A DNA stretch of 56,247 nt from a virus, in the IMG/VR virus record IMGVR_UViG_3300034023_000501, positions 1 to 56,247 of that record. The stretch is one strand, 5' to 3'. The notes beneath the pieces were generated by a model. It ran no database searches. It saw only the letters and a program-made list of their open reading frames with translations, and was not told the DNA's origin. This document shows, one piece after another, positions 1-7,749 of the stretch. The stretch's first letter is position 1; the number at the start of each line of letters is the position of its first letter. Made by a program: the position numbers and the translations under genes.

Positions 1-255
1 AAACTTGAAAAGTTCCAACCTGACCATGTAACTACTTATCCAAACGGAGACCAAGTTTGTCATACAAGATTTGTATTCAAATCAAGCGAAAGACAAATGT
101 TCTTTCTTTCAACAAATAACAAAAAGTTGATTGAAAGACTTTCTACACATCTTGAAGTCGACCCTGAAGTAACATTGAAACTGAGAGTCAAACACATCTG
201 TGCTGACAAATCTCGTGTTATAATTGACCCAAGACTCGCACCTAAAATTGTATGA
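1..255 (+). CDS. C-terminal part of an unidentified phage protein
   Basis: The frame is open from the first base and ends at TGA 253-255, giving the last 84 residues of a protein that begins outside the window. The tail is basic and soluble-looking and ends in IDPRLAPKIV. I recognise no domain. Its stop overlaps the start of the next gene (ATGA), so it belongs to the same transcription unit as the two genes that follow. Confidence 0.6.
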   Translation, partial: KLEKFQPDHVTTYPNGDQVCHTRFVFKSSERQMFFLSTNNKKLIERLSTHLEVDPEVTLKLRVKHICADKSRVIIDPRLAPKIV

Positions 256-713
256 AGCCTTCTACTACTACTAAAGTACATAAGTTGTTTGAACAGTGGT
301 TACGAGGTACTACTTGTAACTATCACAAAAAGAATCATAAAATCTTGTTCGAAAACAATGAGTGGATTGTCTTCAAACACACTGGTCATAATGAGTATTG
401 CAATCGTGTAGTTGGTGTATTGTATTGCGAAACCTATGCAGTTCTGTATCGTAAAGAAAACATTGACCTCTATGAGTTAGGTCAAGGTAAAGATGATACC
501 TATAAGTGGGTTGTTCCGAAAGGTAAAGGTCAAAAATTATCACTTGATGAAATCATTCAGATATGCAAAGACTACTATCATACTGAATTTGATAATGACT
601 ATGTAAGTGACCAATGGATTGATTATGTTGAACCTCCACTGTCAAAAGCTGCTCAAGAACTTGTTGATGCTGCTAAGCGACTGACTTCAATTGATGGCAA
701 TATCAAAATATGA
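252..713 (+). CDS. Hypothetical protein, 153 aa
   Basis: This soluble protein of mixed charge is rich in Tyr and Cys in its first half and has no membrane segment. Its start overlaps the previous stop (ATGA), and its own stop overlaps the dCMP deaminase start by four bases, so the three genes are probably translationally coupled. Position suggests a role in nucleotide metabolism or early takeover, but no motif supports a function. Confidence 0.7.
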   Translation: MKPSTTTKVHKLFEQWLRGTTCNYHKKNHKILFENNEWIVFKHTGHNEYCNRVVGVLYCETYAVLYRKENIDLYELGQGKDDTYKWVVPKGKGQKLSLDEIIQICKDYYHTEFDNDYVSDQWIDYVEPPLSKAAQELVDAAKRLTSIDGNIKI

Positions 714-1177
714 ACAAACGACTAAACAAATACTACGATTATTATCGTAAGGTTCTTTTAGCAACTACTGAACTTAGTACCTGTACGCGAGTACAGGTTG
801 GTGCTATCATTGTTCGTGACGGACGTATTCTATCAAGTGGGTATAATGGAAGTATGCCGGGGCAATCGCATTGTTCTGATGTCTTCCCACCTGAACGTAT
901 TGAGTCAATGACTCCTGAGGAATATTCAGCAGCTCATCGTATCTATTCGCTTCATAATGAAGGTCATGCTGAATTGTCAGCTATTTCTACTGCGGCAAAG
1001 TATGGCATTGCAGTTGGTGGTTGCGATATTGCAGTCACTCATACACCATGTCCAATGTGTGCTAAAAGTATCATCATTGCAGGCATCCAAAAAGTGTTGT
1101 ATCTTGAAGTATATGACCGAGAACCAGAAGGATTAGCATTACTTCAGAAATGCGGAATCAAATGCATTCAAATCTAA
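710..1177 (+). CDS. dCMP deaminase (deoxycytidylate deaminase)
   Basis: Zinc-dependent deamination of dCMP to dUMP feeds dTTP synthesis during phage replication. The zinc and proton-shuttle motif HAELSAI lies at residues 86-92 (His86, Glu88), and PCPMC at 113-117 supplies the two Cys ligands. The N-terminal segment with TRVQVGAIIVRDGRILSSGY (27-46) is typical of the family. At 155 aa it matches the short bacterial and phage enzymes. It overlaps the preceding gene by 4 bases and the following polymerase fragment by about 16 bases. DHFR at 37495 is a second dTTP-pathway gene in this window. Confidence 0.93.
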   Translation: MNKRLNKYYDYYRKVLLATTELSTCTRVQVGAIIVRDGRILSSGYNGSMPGQSHCSDVFPPERIESMTPEEYSAAHRIYSLHNEGHAELSAISTAAKYGIAVGGCDIAVTHTPCPMCAKSIIIAGIQKVLYLEVYDREPEGLALLQKCGIKCIQI

Positions 1178-1701
1178 CCGTTCTAAAGGATAGGCTACTT
1201 CTTCCAAATGGTATCTCAGTAGTAGAACCAGAGCAAGTACCTGACCTCCTCCTACGAGGCTTGGATGTATCGCAGATACAAGTCACTGAACTGACAAAAG
1301 ATGTTCAGCTTTTCAATGAGCGAAGTTCAAGTACATTAGAAGTGTTTGATGAAAATGCGGCATTTGACTTACCACCTAAAGAATGGTTAGTGCCACAAGA
1401 ATACCTTGACGGGATTGACCTGAAGGAGTTCTTTGCTCAAAAGCTGAAAGAACTACCTGAAGATATACAAGAACGTGCTGAAGTTCGAATTGCAAATGAA
1501 CTTGTAGCAGTTCGCGAATTCCAGTTTGAAGAAGGGCTAAAGACTATCATATATGTGGTAAATGTTCTACGACAAAATCGTCAAGTATGGGGAGTTGGTC
1601 GAGGTTCTTCATGTGCTTCTTATCTGTTGTTCTTAGTAGGCATACATTGTGTTGATTGCTTGAAGTATAACATTCATTGGAGTGAATTCTTCCATTCTTG
1701 A
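1162..1701 (+). CDS. DnaE-like (C-family) DNA polymerase, N-terminal/palm fragment
   Basis: This 179-aa protein matches only the part of bacterial Pol III alpha that leads into the palm. A stretch like the DnaE segment before the palm (FDLPPKEWLVPQEYLDGIDL) is followed by the nucleotide-binding motif GVGRGSSCAS (from residue 144). It then reads LVGIHCVDCLKYNIHWSEFF and stops, exactly where DnaE would continue into the catalytic Asp motif. That motif begins the separate protein at 11954. There is no PHP domain and no intein signature at the C-terminus. An upstream ATG at 1150 is possible; 1162 has a better-placed CGGA. The family match is clear, but how the halves join is inference. Confidence 0.82.
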   Translation: MHSNLTVLKDRLLLPNGISVVEPEQVPDLLLRGLDVSQIQVTELTKDVQLFNERSSSTLEVFDENAAFDLPPKEWLVPQEYLDGIDLKEFFAQKLKELPEDIQERAEVRIANELVAVREFQFEEGLKTIIYVVNVLRQNRQVWGVGRGSSCASYLLFLVGIHCVDCLKYNIHWSEFFHS

Positions 1702-1705
1702 CATT

Positions 1706-1713
1706 GCTAAATA
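1706..1713 (+). promoter_or_regulatory. Late-promoter-like site GCTAAATA
   Basis: The site differs from the T4 late consensus TATAAATA at its first two positions and lies about 60 bases before the gene at 1775. Similar sites precede 7750, 27711, 30120 and 34092. It is weak taken alone. Confidence 0.35.
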
Positions 1714-1774
1714 GAATGTGATAAAGTCTTTACCCAAAAACAACATTACCATACCTATAAAGGAGAACTTACTT

Positions 1775-2098
1775 ATGGCAAGAACCGCCCGTTCCGCTCG
1801 CGGACAAGTTGTCGATTTTGATATACTTGCAATCAAGGAGTCGTTAGCATCAGCACCAATTTCAATCAGCACCGAAGAACGTCGAGTGTTTATCGATACT
1901 AAGAATGGACTAAAACCGAAAAAGAATGTCGCCCCAGCAAACGGTCTCAAAGTTATTGCAACTCCAGAAGTTGTAGCACCTACTTTACCGGATGCATTGA
2001 AAGATGTCATGAGTTCAATCAACGAAGCAAATACTCCAACGCCGGTTCAGCTTACCGATGAACCGGAAATCTTAGCACCTATTTCAACTGCAGAATAA
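1775..2098 (+). CDS. Small Ala/Pro-rich phage protein, possibly virion-associated
   Basis: The start at 1775 is chosen because AAAGGAG lies 9 bases upstream; the longer reading from 1718 has no ribosome site. The 107-aa product begins MARTARSARGQVVDFDILAI, a basic N-terminus followed by an acidic helix, and ends in a Pro/Thr-rich low-complexity tail. I recall similar small proteins in T4-like phages of marine bacteria, but cannot assign a function. A late-promoter-like site upstream would fit a structural role. Confidence 0.65.
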   Translation: MARTARSARGQVVDFDILAIKESLASAPISISTEERRVFIDTKNGLKPKKNVAPANGLKVIATPEVVAPTLPDALKDVMSSINEANTPTPVQLTDEPEILAPISTAE

Positions 2099-2110
2099 AC
2101 ATACCTATAT

Positions 2111-2437
2111 ATGATAAAGCTTATTCCTCTAAATACGAAGATTTTCTTCAAGTTTGTTGAAGACTTGACTAATACCAGTTTTATGCCAAAGTCTTCAGGT
2201 GGTATCTTTTTGACTGATGTATATGACTTCACTGAAGTTCATCGACCACATTGGGGAAAGATAGAAGTTTGTGGGAAAGATGTTTGCGATGAAATCCGCA
2301 ACTCGCTCTACATTCTTATCGAACCAGGCAAATGGACCACTCGTATCAACCTTCCAAATCAAGAACCTTTCTGGCAAACTGAAGAAGCCTTTGTTATGAT
2401 GACATCTGATGATGTCAGTGCGACAGTAAGATACTGA
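2111..2437 (+). CDS. GroES/gp31-like co-chaperonin, tentative
   Basis: The protein has 108 aa, close to T4 gp31 (111 aa) and GroES (about 97 aa). It opens with IKLIPLNTKIFFKF, like the first beta strand of Cpn10, followed by a polar mobile-loop-like segment ending in SSGGIFL (residues ~28-34) and then GKIEVCGKDV, like the GKV-VG motif of GroES. The C-terminal half does not align obviously. If correct, it would cap host GroEL during capsid protein folding. A head-protein-only role or an unrelated beta protein cannot be excluded. Confidence 0.45.
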   Translation: MIKLIPLNTKIFFKFVEDLTNTSFMPKSSGGIFLTDVYDFTEVHRPHWGKIEVCGKDVCDEIRNSLYILIEPGKWTTRINLPNQEPFWQTEEAFVMMTSDDVSATVRY

Positions 2438-2449
2438 TAACCAGTTATC
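2436..2449. promoter_or_regulatory. Inverted repeat GATAAC-CA-GTTATC, possible operator
   Basis: A perfect 6-bp dyad starts at the end of the GroES-like gene, 11 bases before a TTTACA promoter. GTTATCA or TGATAAC also occurs just upstream of the promoters at 18786, 28215 and 31241, so it may be a shared operator. Confidence 0.4.
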
Positions 2450-2460
2450 ACTTTTAGCTA

Positions 2461-2489
2461 TTTACAAATGATGTATCAGTTGATACAAT
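2461..2489 (+). promoter_or_regulatory. Sigma70-like promoter TTTACA-N17-TACAAT
   Basis: The -35 is at 2461-2466 and the -10 at 2484-2489. A second dyad, TGTATCA-GT-TGATACA (2472-2487), overlaps the -10 and could bind a repressor. It would drive the small ORF at 2534 and the genes after it. Confidence 0.6.
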
Positions 2490-2533
2490 AGATTCAAGTT
2501 CAAGGTTATAGAACTTCAATCTTATGGGGAGAA

Positions 2534-2692
2534 ATGCAGATGTTAGCAAAAATCAAAGAATTGGTACAACATTGGTATGATTTATTTGATGCATATCAAA
2601 TGATAGTGTATTGTGACTTAAGACATATCAAAGAAGATGGCTTCATTGAAGCCTTTCATGATGTAGTTGAAATTCATCATTTTGAGGATTAG
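2534..2692 (+). CDS. Small hypothetical protein, 52 aa
   Basis: ATG 2534 follows GGGGAG with good spacing and lies about 38 bases after a promoter -10 box. The product is a small aromatic, His-rich and acidic peptide ending EIHHFED. Its stop lies four bases before the TTG start proposed for the next gene, and its last codons carry that gene's GAGG ribosome site, which supports real translation. Function is unknown. Confidence 0.5.
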   Translation: MQMLAKIKELVQHWYDLFDAYQMIVYCDLRHIKEDGFIEAFHDVVEIHHFED

Positions 2693-2695
2693 AAA

Positions 2696-3292
2696 TTGGC
2701 GGCGATCGAGAAAGTTTGTGAGTTCTCAGGTGATTATCCTGGACCTGATATGTATGCATATAAGCGGGCAAGCATTCAAGTTTGTCCGCAATATCGCAAA
2801 GAGTTTAAAGGTCAAAAGCATGTACTCTTTATCTTCAAGCCTGATGAAAAGTATCTTGCTCGTAAAGGTGGTCGTCGTTATAGACAATCATACGATAAAA
2901 ACCGTGTAGAAGAAGTCAAGTATTTTCATGATAAGGGTTTATGCATTGACCCCGGCTATGGTAAGTATTGGATTCCAGTAAGAACTATCAAAGAATACTA
3001 TTACCTATTGTATGTGCCTGATTTACCTGGTCAAGTCGATGGTGAATACATCAATTGGTCGTACAACATTGGTACAGTTCGTCGTAAGCTCAAAAGATTG
3101 TTAGGTTCAAGAACCAATCTGCTTACATATCATTCTCCTTATACTTGGGAAGAATGGTGTGAATTGCCTGATGAAGAACGAGTAGCAATGCTAAAACATC
3201 ACTATGATTGGATGAACTTGTTGAACACAACACTGAACATCAATCATGACTTTACTTACAACTGGGGTAAAATGTTCAATGGAACTATCTAA
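2696..3292 (+). CDS. Hypothetical protein, 198 aa
   Basis: The start is a TTG preceded by GAGG at 2684; no in-frame ATG lies close downstream, and the sequence right after TTG (MAAIEKVCEFSGDYPGPDMY) looks native. The protein is basic and rich in Tyr and Trp, with no membrane helix. No domain is recognised. Its last 11 bases overlap the next gene's start. Confidence 0.65.
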   Translation: MAAIEKVCEFSGDYPGPDMYAYKRASIQVCPQYRKEFKGQKHVLFIFKPDEKYLARKGGRRYRQSYDKNRVEEVKYFHDKGLCIDPGYGKYWIPVRTIKEYYYLLYVPDLPGQVDGEYINWSYNIGTVRRKLKRLLGSRTNLLTYHSPYTWEEWCELPDEERVAMLKHHYDWMNLLNTTLNINHDFTYNWGKMFNGTI

Positions 3293-3695
3293 CGAAGAAA
3301 CTGAAGTCAAGAATGTGAAGATGGAATATTGTGATTTTTTTCAGATGCACTTGTTCTATGGTTCATTGACAATTGTTGCTGAAGAATACTGCAAAGCTTT
3401 CTATTGGTTCAAAGATGACAAAGAACCTGTTGTTGAATTGATTGATGTAGCATCTAATGGTGATGTGACATTTCGTAGCTGGTTCAATGAGAATGGCGAG
3501 CTTGAGTTCTACACCTTTACCTTGCCAATGAATTACTTTACCGATGAAGAAGTTCGAAATGATTTGCTCAATCAATTGAAGCTTCGTCGTCAAATGGTAG
3601 AACTTGAACTTGCTGAACAAGCTAAAGCTGACCAAGAAAAATATGAACTCAAACAACGAATGTTGTATGAAACGTTGAAAGCTAAATTCGAATAA
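3282..3695 (+). CDS. Hypothetical acidic protein with C-terminal coiled coil, 137 aa
   Basis: ATG 3282 is preferred because it overlaps the previous stop; the longer frame from 3246 lies inside the previous gene. Residues ~95-137 are a Glu/Lys/Gln-rich helix (LKLRRQMVELELAEQAKADQ), likely coiled coil, while the first part is a compact beta-rich domain with many aromatics. No family is recognised. Confidence 0.65.
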   Translation, partial: ELSNEETEVKNVKMEYCDFFQMHLFYGSLTIVAEEYCKAFYWFKDDKEPVVELIDVASNGDVTFRSWFNENGELEFYTFTLPMNYFTDEEVRNDLLNQLKLRRQMVELELAEQAKADQEKYELKQRMLYETLKAKFE

Positions 3696-3752
3696 ATACA
3701 ATCGTATAAGATAGACTTATACATTTCAAAACTATACTAGGGGATTCCTATT

Positions 3753-4049
3753 ATGAACACACAAATTACTCGCTACAAAATGGTTCCTTTACTAAAAGGT
3801 GATACTGCTTATGTCACAGAAGAACGATTGAATGATGTCGTAAAGTCTGAATTTGTAATTCAGAAGTTACAATTTAGTGATATCATTATCAATAACCGAG
3901 GTAATGAATTCCTCAAAAATCGGTATCCTATCCAAGACATCATCAACATTTACTTGACGGTCAATTCAATTCCCGGACTACGAAAACTGGTGACCTCACT
4001 TAGCAAGATGTTCAAAATTGTGTCTCCTTATTTTGGAGAAATCAAATGA
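3753..4049 (+). CDS. Hypothetical protein, 98 aa
   Basis: The leader carries AGGGGATTCC 8-10 bases before ATG 3753, the same leader motif as before the NAMPT gene (5743). The product is a small basic protein with a helical C-terminus. It overlaps the NMN adenylyltransferase gene by four bases (ATGA), so it is co-translated with the NAD salvage genes, but no motif links it to NAD metabolism. Confidence 0.7.
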   Translation: MNTQITRYKMVPLLKGDTAYVTEERLNDVVKSEFVIQKLQFSDIIINNRGNEFLKNRYPIQDIINIYLTVNSIPGLRKLVTSLSKMFKIVSPYFGEIK

Positions 4050-5089
4050 GTACTTATCAATACGATTACCTTATTTACATTGGTCGTATGCAACCACCAA
4101 CTCGTGCTCATGTATCGACGGTGAAACGAGCTTTAGACATGGCAAGTAATGTCATCGTGCTTTTTGGTTCTAGCTTTCAACCGCGTACTATCAAGAATCC
4201 TTGGTCATGGATTGAACGTGCTACAATGCTGTCCAATCAGCTTCCGGCTAAAGATACTTCACGACTGATTTGTAAGCCAATCCGCGACTTCAGATATAAT
4301 GATGCTGAATGGGTTCAACAAGTTCAAAAGATTGTCAAGACTATTACTCTTGGTAAAGTGTCAAGAAATCTACGTATTGGTGTCATTGGTCATAAGAAAG
4401 ATTCGTCTAGCTTTTACCTTGATATGTTTCCTCAATGGAAGTTTGTTTCGGTTGAACAAATTGATGATGTCAATGCTACTCAAGTTCGTGATGAATACTT
4501 CTCTAGACAACTTGATAAATGGCATGACAAAGACCTCATTTCGTCTGAACTGAAACAGTACCTCAAAGACTGGAGTAAGTGCGACCAATATGCTAATCTG
4601 TGTGAGGAGTATCGTCACATTCAGGAATACCAGAAGTCTTGGGAATCTGCTCCCCATCCTCCATTCTTTGTGACAGTTGATGCAGTCGTTATTCAATCAG
4701 GACATATACTAATGATTCAACGTCGAGCTGCCCCAGGTAAAGGGCTGTGGGCATTGCCCGGTGGATTTGTTAAGCCTGGTGAATACTTGACTGTTGCTGC
4801 ATTACGTGAGCTACGTGAAGAAACCAAACTCAAAGTTCCAACGGCTGTTATGGCCGGTTCAATGAAAGGTTCTCATGTATTTGATAATCCTGATAGGTCA
4901 TTGCGTGGCAGAACAATTACTCATGCATATGCATTCTACTTACCTGCTGGCGAACTGTCAAAAGTAAAAGGCAGTGATGATGCTGCTAAAGCTAAATGGA
5001 TTCCTATCAACGATGTCTTGGACATGGAAGAACATATCTTTGAAGACCATAAAGATATTATAGATTGGGCACTTTCACTTATTTCATAA
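4046..5089 (+). CDS. nadM: Bifunctional NMN adenylyltransferase / Nudix hydrolase
   Basis: Two domains are visible. Residues 1-~155 form a nucleotidyltransferase fold with GRMQPPTRAH (13-22), equivalent to the (H/T)xGH site, and NATQVRDEYF (143-152), like the ISxTxxR motif, for joining NMN and ATP into NAD. Residues ~205-345 are a Nudix domain with the box GGFVKPGE...REETKL (~239-262). The layout and 347-aa length match bacterial NMNAT/ADP-ribose pyrophosphatases such as that of Synechocystis. With NAMPT at 5743 and NADAR at 5106 it makes a nicotinamide-to-NAD salvage and ADP-ribose handling cluster. Confidence 0.9.
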   Translation: MSTYQYDYLIYIGRMQPPTRAHVSTVKRALDMASNVIVLFGSSFQPRTIKNPWSWIERATMLSNQLPAKDTSRLICKPIRDFRYNDAEWVQQVQKIVKTITLGKVSRNLRIGVIGHKKDSSSFYLDMFPQWKFVSVEQIDDVNATQVRDEYFSRQLDKWHDKDLISSELKQYLKDWSKCDQYANLCEEYRHIQEYQKSWESAPHPPFFVTVDAVVIQSGHILMIQRRAAPGKGLWALPGGFVKPGEYLTVAALRELREETKLKVPTAVMAGSMKGSHVFDNPDRSLRGRTITHAYAFYLPAGELSKVKGSDDAAKAKWIPINDVLDMEEHIFEDHKDIIDWALSLIS

Positions 5090-5105
5090 ACATAAAGAGG
5101 AACAT

Positions 5106-5675
5106 ATGAACACTCAACAAGATAGCATTCACGAAGATGGAAAATTCCACTTTTTCTGGAGTGGAGTTTTTAGCCAATGGCATCCATCAGAATTCGTTAT
5201 AGAGTCTGGCAATAAAGTTGGAAACTACGACTATGGTAGCATTACATTCAACTGTGCGGAACAATACATGATGTTCAAGAAAGCTGCATTGTTTGGTGAT
5301 AAGCATGCTGCGTCGCTTATCTTACAAGCGACTGACCCTAAGGTTCAAAAGAAGCTTGGACGTGAAGTTCAAAACTTTGACTTGGCAGTTTGGGAACAAG
5401 AATGCGGCAAGATTGTGTATGATGGCAATTATGCTAAGTTTACACAGAACCCGTCATTGTATTGCGAGCTTATGAACACTGGTAATGCTATTCTCGTTGA
5501 AGCATCTCCGTACGATACTGTTTGGGGTATTGGACTTGATGAAGTAACTGCCAAAGTCACACCAGTCAATGAATGGAAAGGCACAAACTGGTTGGGCGAA
5601 GTATTGACTCAATTGAAGCTAGACTTAGAATGGGAAGAAGAAAAACGTTTACAATCTGTTGGAATTGAGATATAA
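5106..5675 (+). CDS. NADAR (YbiA-like) family protein
   Basis: Family hallmarks are visible: FNCAEQYMMFKKAALFGD (~55-72), LGREVQNFD, GNYAKFTQNP and the C-terminal LVEASPYDTVWGIGL (~130-145), including the WGIG signature. NADAR proteins act on ADP-ribose-type or riboflavin-precursor N-glycosides, and some reverse guanine ADP-ribosylation. At 189 aa it is about the usual length. It sits between the NMN adenylyltransferase/Nudix gene and NAMPT, so a role in clearing or recycling ADP-ribose products, possibly against NAD-based host defence, is inferred. Confidence 0.85.
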   Translation: MNTQQDSIHEDGKFHFFWSGVFSQWHPSEFVIESGNKVGNYDYGSITFNCAEQYMMFKKAALFGDKHAASLILQATDPKVQKKLGREVQNFDLAVWEQECGKIVYDGNYAKFTQNPSLYCELMNTGNAILVEASPYDTVWGIGLDEVTAKVTPVNEWKGTNWLGEVLTQLKLDLEWEEEKRLQSVGIEI

Positions 5676-5676
5676 T
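5648..5676 (+). promoter_or_regulatory. Sigma70-like promoter TTTACA-N17-TATAAT before NAMPT
   Basis: The -35 is at 5648-5653 and the -10 at 5671-5676, overlapping the end of the NADAR gene. Expected transcription start is near 5683, giving NAMPT its own transcript. Confidence 0.6.
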
Positions 5677-5688
5677 AGACACATACTT

Positions 5689-5714
5689 TAGCAATGATAG
5701 ACATTGCTACTTTT
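5689..5714 (+). terminator. Hairpin with short T run
   Basis: TAGCAATG (5689-5696) pairs with CATTGCTA (5702-5709) around a 5-base loop, followed by CTTTT. It could be a weak terminator for the NADAR transcript or a 5'-leader hairpin of the NAMPT mRNA. Confidence 0.4.
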
Positions 5715-5742
5715 CTTACATTACATTTAGGGGATTCCTATT

Positions 5743-7218
5743 ATGCTATCACATCTTTTACCACTAAACCCTGTATTACTCATAGATGGGTACAAGGCAA
5801 ATCACTGGCTTGAAATGCCAGTTGACATTGAAAACCAGTATGTCGTCTGTGTTCCTCGAAAACCTTCAAAGTATTCAAAAGAAATTGTTGCAGCAGGTCA
5901 TTCTTTACTTGCAAGCTTCTTAGCTTCAGTTCGGATTACCGAAGAACATATTGATGAAGCTGAAGTTGAAATCACTGAACAAGGTTACAACTTCAATCGT
6001 AAAGGTTGGGAATACATTGTTCGTGAGCTTGATGGCAAACTACCACTTGAAATGTTTGGTGTTGAAGAAGGTCGAGTTGTCTTACCACAAACTCCGATCG
6101 CGGCTTTTGTCAATACTGGCGGTTATGAAACTGCTTGGCTACCAACCTACATTGAAACCTTTGCTCAATCAACACTGTGGAAGATGTCAACTGTAGCATC
6201 CGTTTGTCGTACCGTTCGTAAGACACTTGAAACGGTGTGCGATGAAGTTGGCACTGATAAAGCATTGGTCAATTACATGCTGCATAACTTTGGCGACCGT
6301 GGAGCCGATAGTCCAAATGAAGCTGCCGTGATGGCTGGTATTGCTCATGCCATGTTGTTCGATGGTTCTGATTGCACACGAGCTAATCGCTACATCAAAA
6401 AGTTGTATGGTACATCTAAAGCAACGACTACTTCAATTGAAGCAACTGAACATTCAGTCATGTGTATGAATTCTAATGCAGAGAAACGCGATGATTGGGG
6501 TGCTGCAGTTATGTTAGTCAATAGACTGTATGCTCGTGTCAAAAGTTTCAAAGAAGATGGGATTGGCATCCCTGTCATCTCCGGTGTTATTGACACTTAT
6601 GATAGCAAACGGTTTGTACGAGATTACTTAGGTGGTGAGGTATTACGTCCATTGATTGAGCAGTCTGGTGGTAAGCTGGTATGTCGTCCTGATAGTGGTG
6701 ACCCAGAAGTAGAGCCAGGTGAAATTGGTGACATCTTATTTGAACAATTTAAAAACGGTTATGTCAATTCTGTAGGCTATAAAGTATTGGCACCATGTGT
6801 TGCAGTTATCCAAGGTGATGGCATTCGAGTTGATACTCATGAAGGTGTTGTTAGAGCTTGGGTAAATAAAGGCTTTGCACTTGATAGCTTTTGCTTAGGT
6901 ATGGGTTCTGGTGTAACACATGATGGAGCACGAGACGATTTCAGCTTTAGCATGAAAGCTGTAGCTGAAAAGAGAATTGGACATAGTTGGAAAAAAATGC
7001 TAAAAGAACCTATCACTGATATCGGTAAGAAGTCTTTATCAGGTTTGGTCTTTTGTCAAGAACAAGAAGATGGAACTTTAGAAGTAGTGAATGCACTTGA
7101 TACGGGTGAAGTCTTCAAAGTATTTGCAAGTGCTCCAGGATGGAGACGTTGGTATGCTGATGGATATCGTGATTGGCGTCAATCCTTTACTGATGTTCAA
7201 CGTCGGGCAAGATCTTAA
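5743..7218 (+). CDS. nadV: Nicotinamide phosphoribosyltransferase (NAMPT)
   Basis: The enzyme makes NMN from nicotinamide and phosphoribosyl pyrophosphate. Visible family motifs are HNFGDRG (181-187), EATEHSV (233-239) with the probable catalytic His237, GVIDTYDS (~281-288), VCRPDSGDP (313-321) and the GMGSGV phosphate site near the C-terminus. At 491 aa it is full length. AGGGG precedes the ATG. Coupled with the NMNAT domain at 4046 it gives a two-step nicotinamide-to-NAD route, the enzyme pair described as NAD reconstitution pathway 2 in phages that resist NAD-depleting defences. Confidence 0.95.
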   Translation: MLSHLLPLNPVLLIDGYKANHWLEMPVDIENQYVVCVPRKPSKYSKEIVAAGHSLLASFLASVRITEEHIDEAEVEITEQGYNFNRKGWEYIVRELDGKLPLEMFGVEEGRVVLPQTPIAAFVNTGGYETAWLPTYIETFAQSTLWKMSTVASVCRTVRKTLETVCDEVGTDKALVNYMLHNFGDRGADSPNEAAVMAGIAHAMLFDGSDCTRANRYIKKLYGTSKATTTSIEATEHSVMCMNSNAEKRDDWGAAVMLVNRLYARVKSFKEDGIGIPVISGVIDTYDSKRFVRDYLGGEVLRPLIEQSGGKLVCRPDSGDPEVEPGEIGDILFEQFKNGYVNSVGYKVLAPCVAVIQGDGIRVDTHEGVVRAWVNKGFALDSFCLGMGSGVTHDGARDDFSFSMKAVAEKRIGHSWKKMLKEPITDIGKKSLSGLVFCQEQEDGTLEVVNALDTGEVFKVFASAPGWRRWYADGYRDWRQSFTDVQRRARS

Positions 7219-7249
7219 TAACACATAACATAGAGAGAAGGTATAACAT

Positions 7250-7705
7250 ATGAACACAAATCCAGAAACCAACATTGCCCCAAATGAAGATGAAGTAATC
7301 GTTCTTCGGCGAAACCAAGGCGATTATCACACAAAGTTTCGTTACTTACGAAGCAACGATTACTTCCCTGAATGGCAAGGTACAATGAGCAAGTTGTGCA
7401 TTTCAATTAGCACTACTCTCATTCCTGAATCCGAAACATTGACATTCTGTGAATGGACAGTGGCTTATAAAGCTCCATCAGACTGCTTCAATAAGGTTGA
7501 AGCTCGAGCAGCTTTGGAAAACAATGCTGGCAATCCGCTCTTATCTGGTTCATTAGCATTAGGTCCTGATTACGATCATAATGAAATCGTTGGCAAAATC
7601 TTGATGACTTTATTGCTTCAAGATGTGGTTCTGACAAAGCATTACTACTGGTTCATCAGGTCTTTATTACGAAATCACGAAGGCTTTAGCTCTTTCTTTT
7701 CCTAA
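7250..7705 (+). CDS. Hypothetical protein, 151 aa
   Basis: This soluble protein is preceded by AGAGAGAAGG. It has a charged N-terminus and a C-terminal half with two hydrophobic helices too short to be called membrane-spanning. It follows NAMPT by 31 bases and is probably co-transcribed. No motif is recognised. Confidence 0.65.
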   Translation: MNTNPETNIAPNEDEVIVLRRNQGDYHTKFRYLRSNDYFPEWQGTMSKLCISISTTLIPESETLTFCEWTVAYKAPSDCFNKVEARAALENNAGNPLLSGSLALGPDYDHNEIVGKILMTLLLQDVVLTKHYYWFIRSLLRNHEGFSSFFS

Positions 7706-7707
7706 CT

Positions 7708-7715
7708 ACTAAATA
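7708..7715 (+). promoter_or_regulatory. Late-promoter-like site ACTAAATA
   Basis: The site lies in a short dyad (CTACTA-AA-TAGTAG) 34 bases before the membrane-protein gene at 7750, the position expected for a T4-type late promoter. It differs from TATAAATA at its first two positions. Confidence 0.4.
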
Positions 7716-7749
7716 GTAGAACTATACACATTATAAAGGTTCTACTAAT

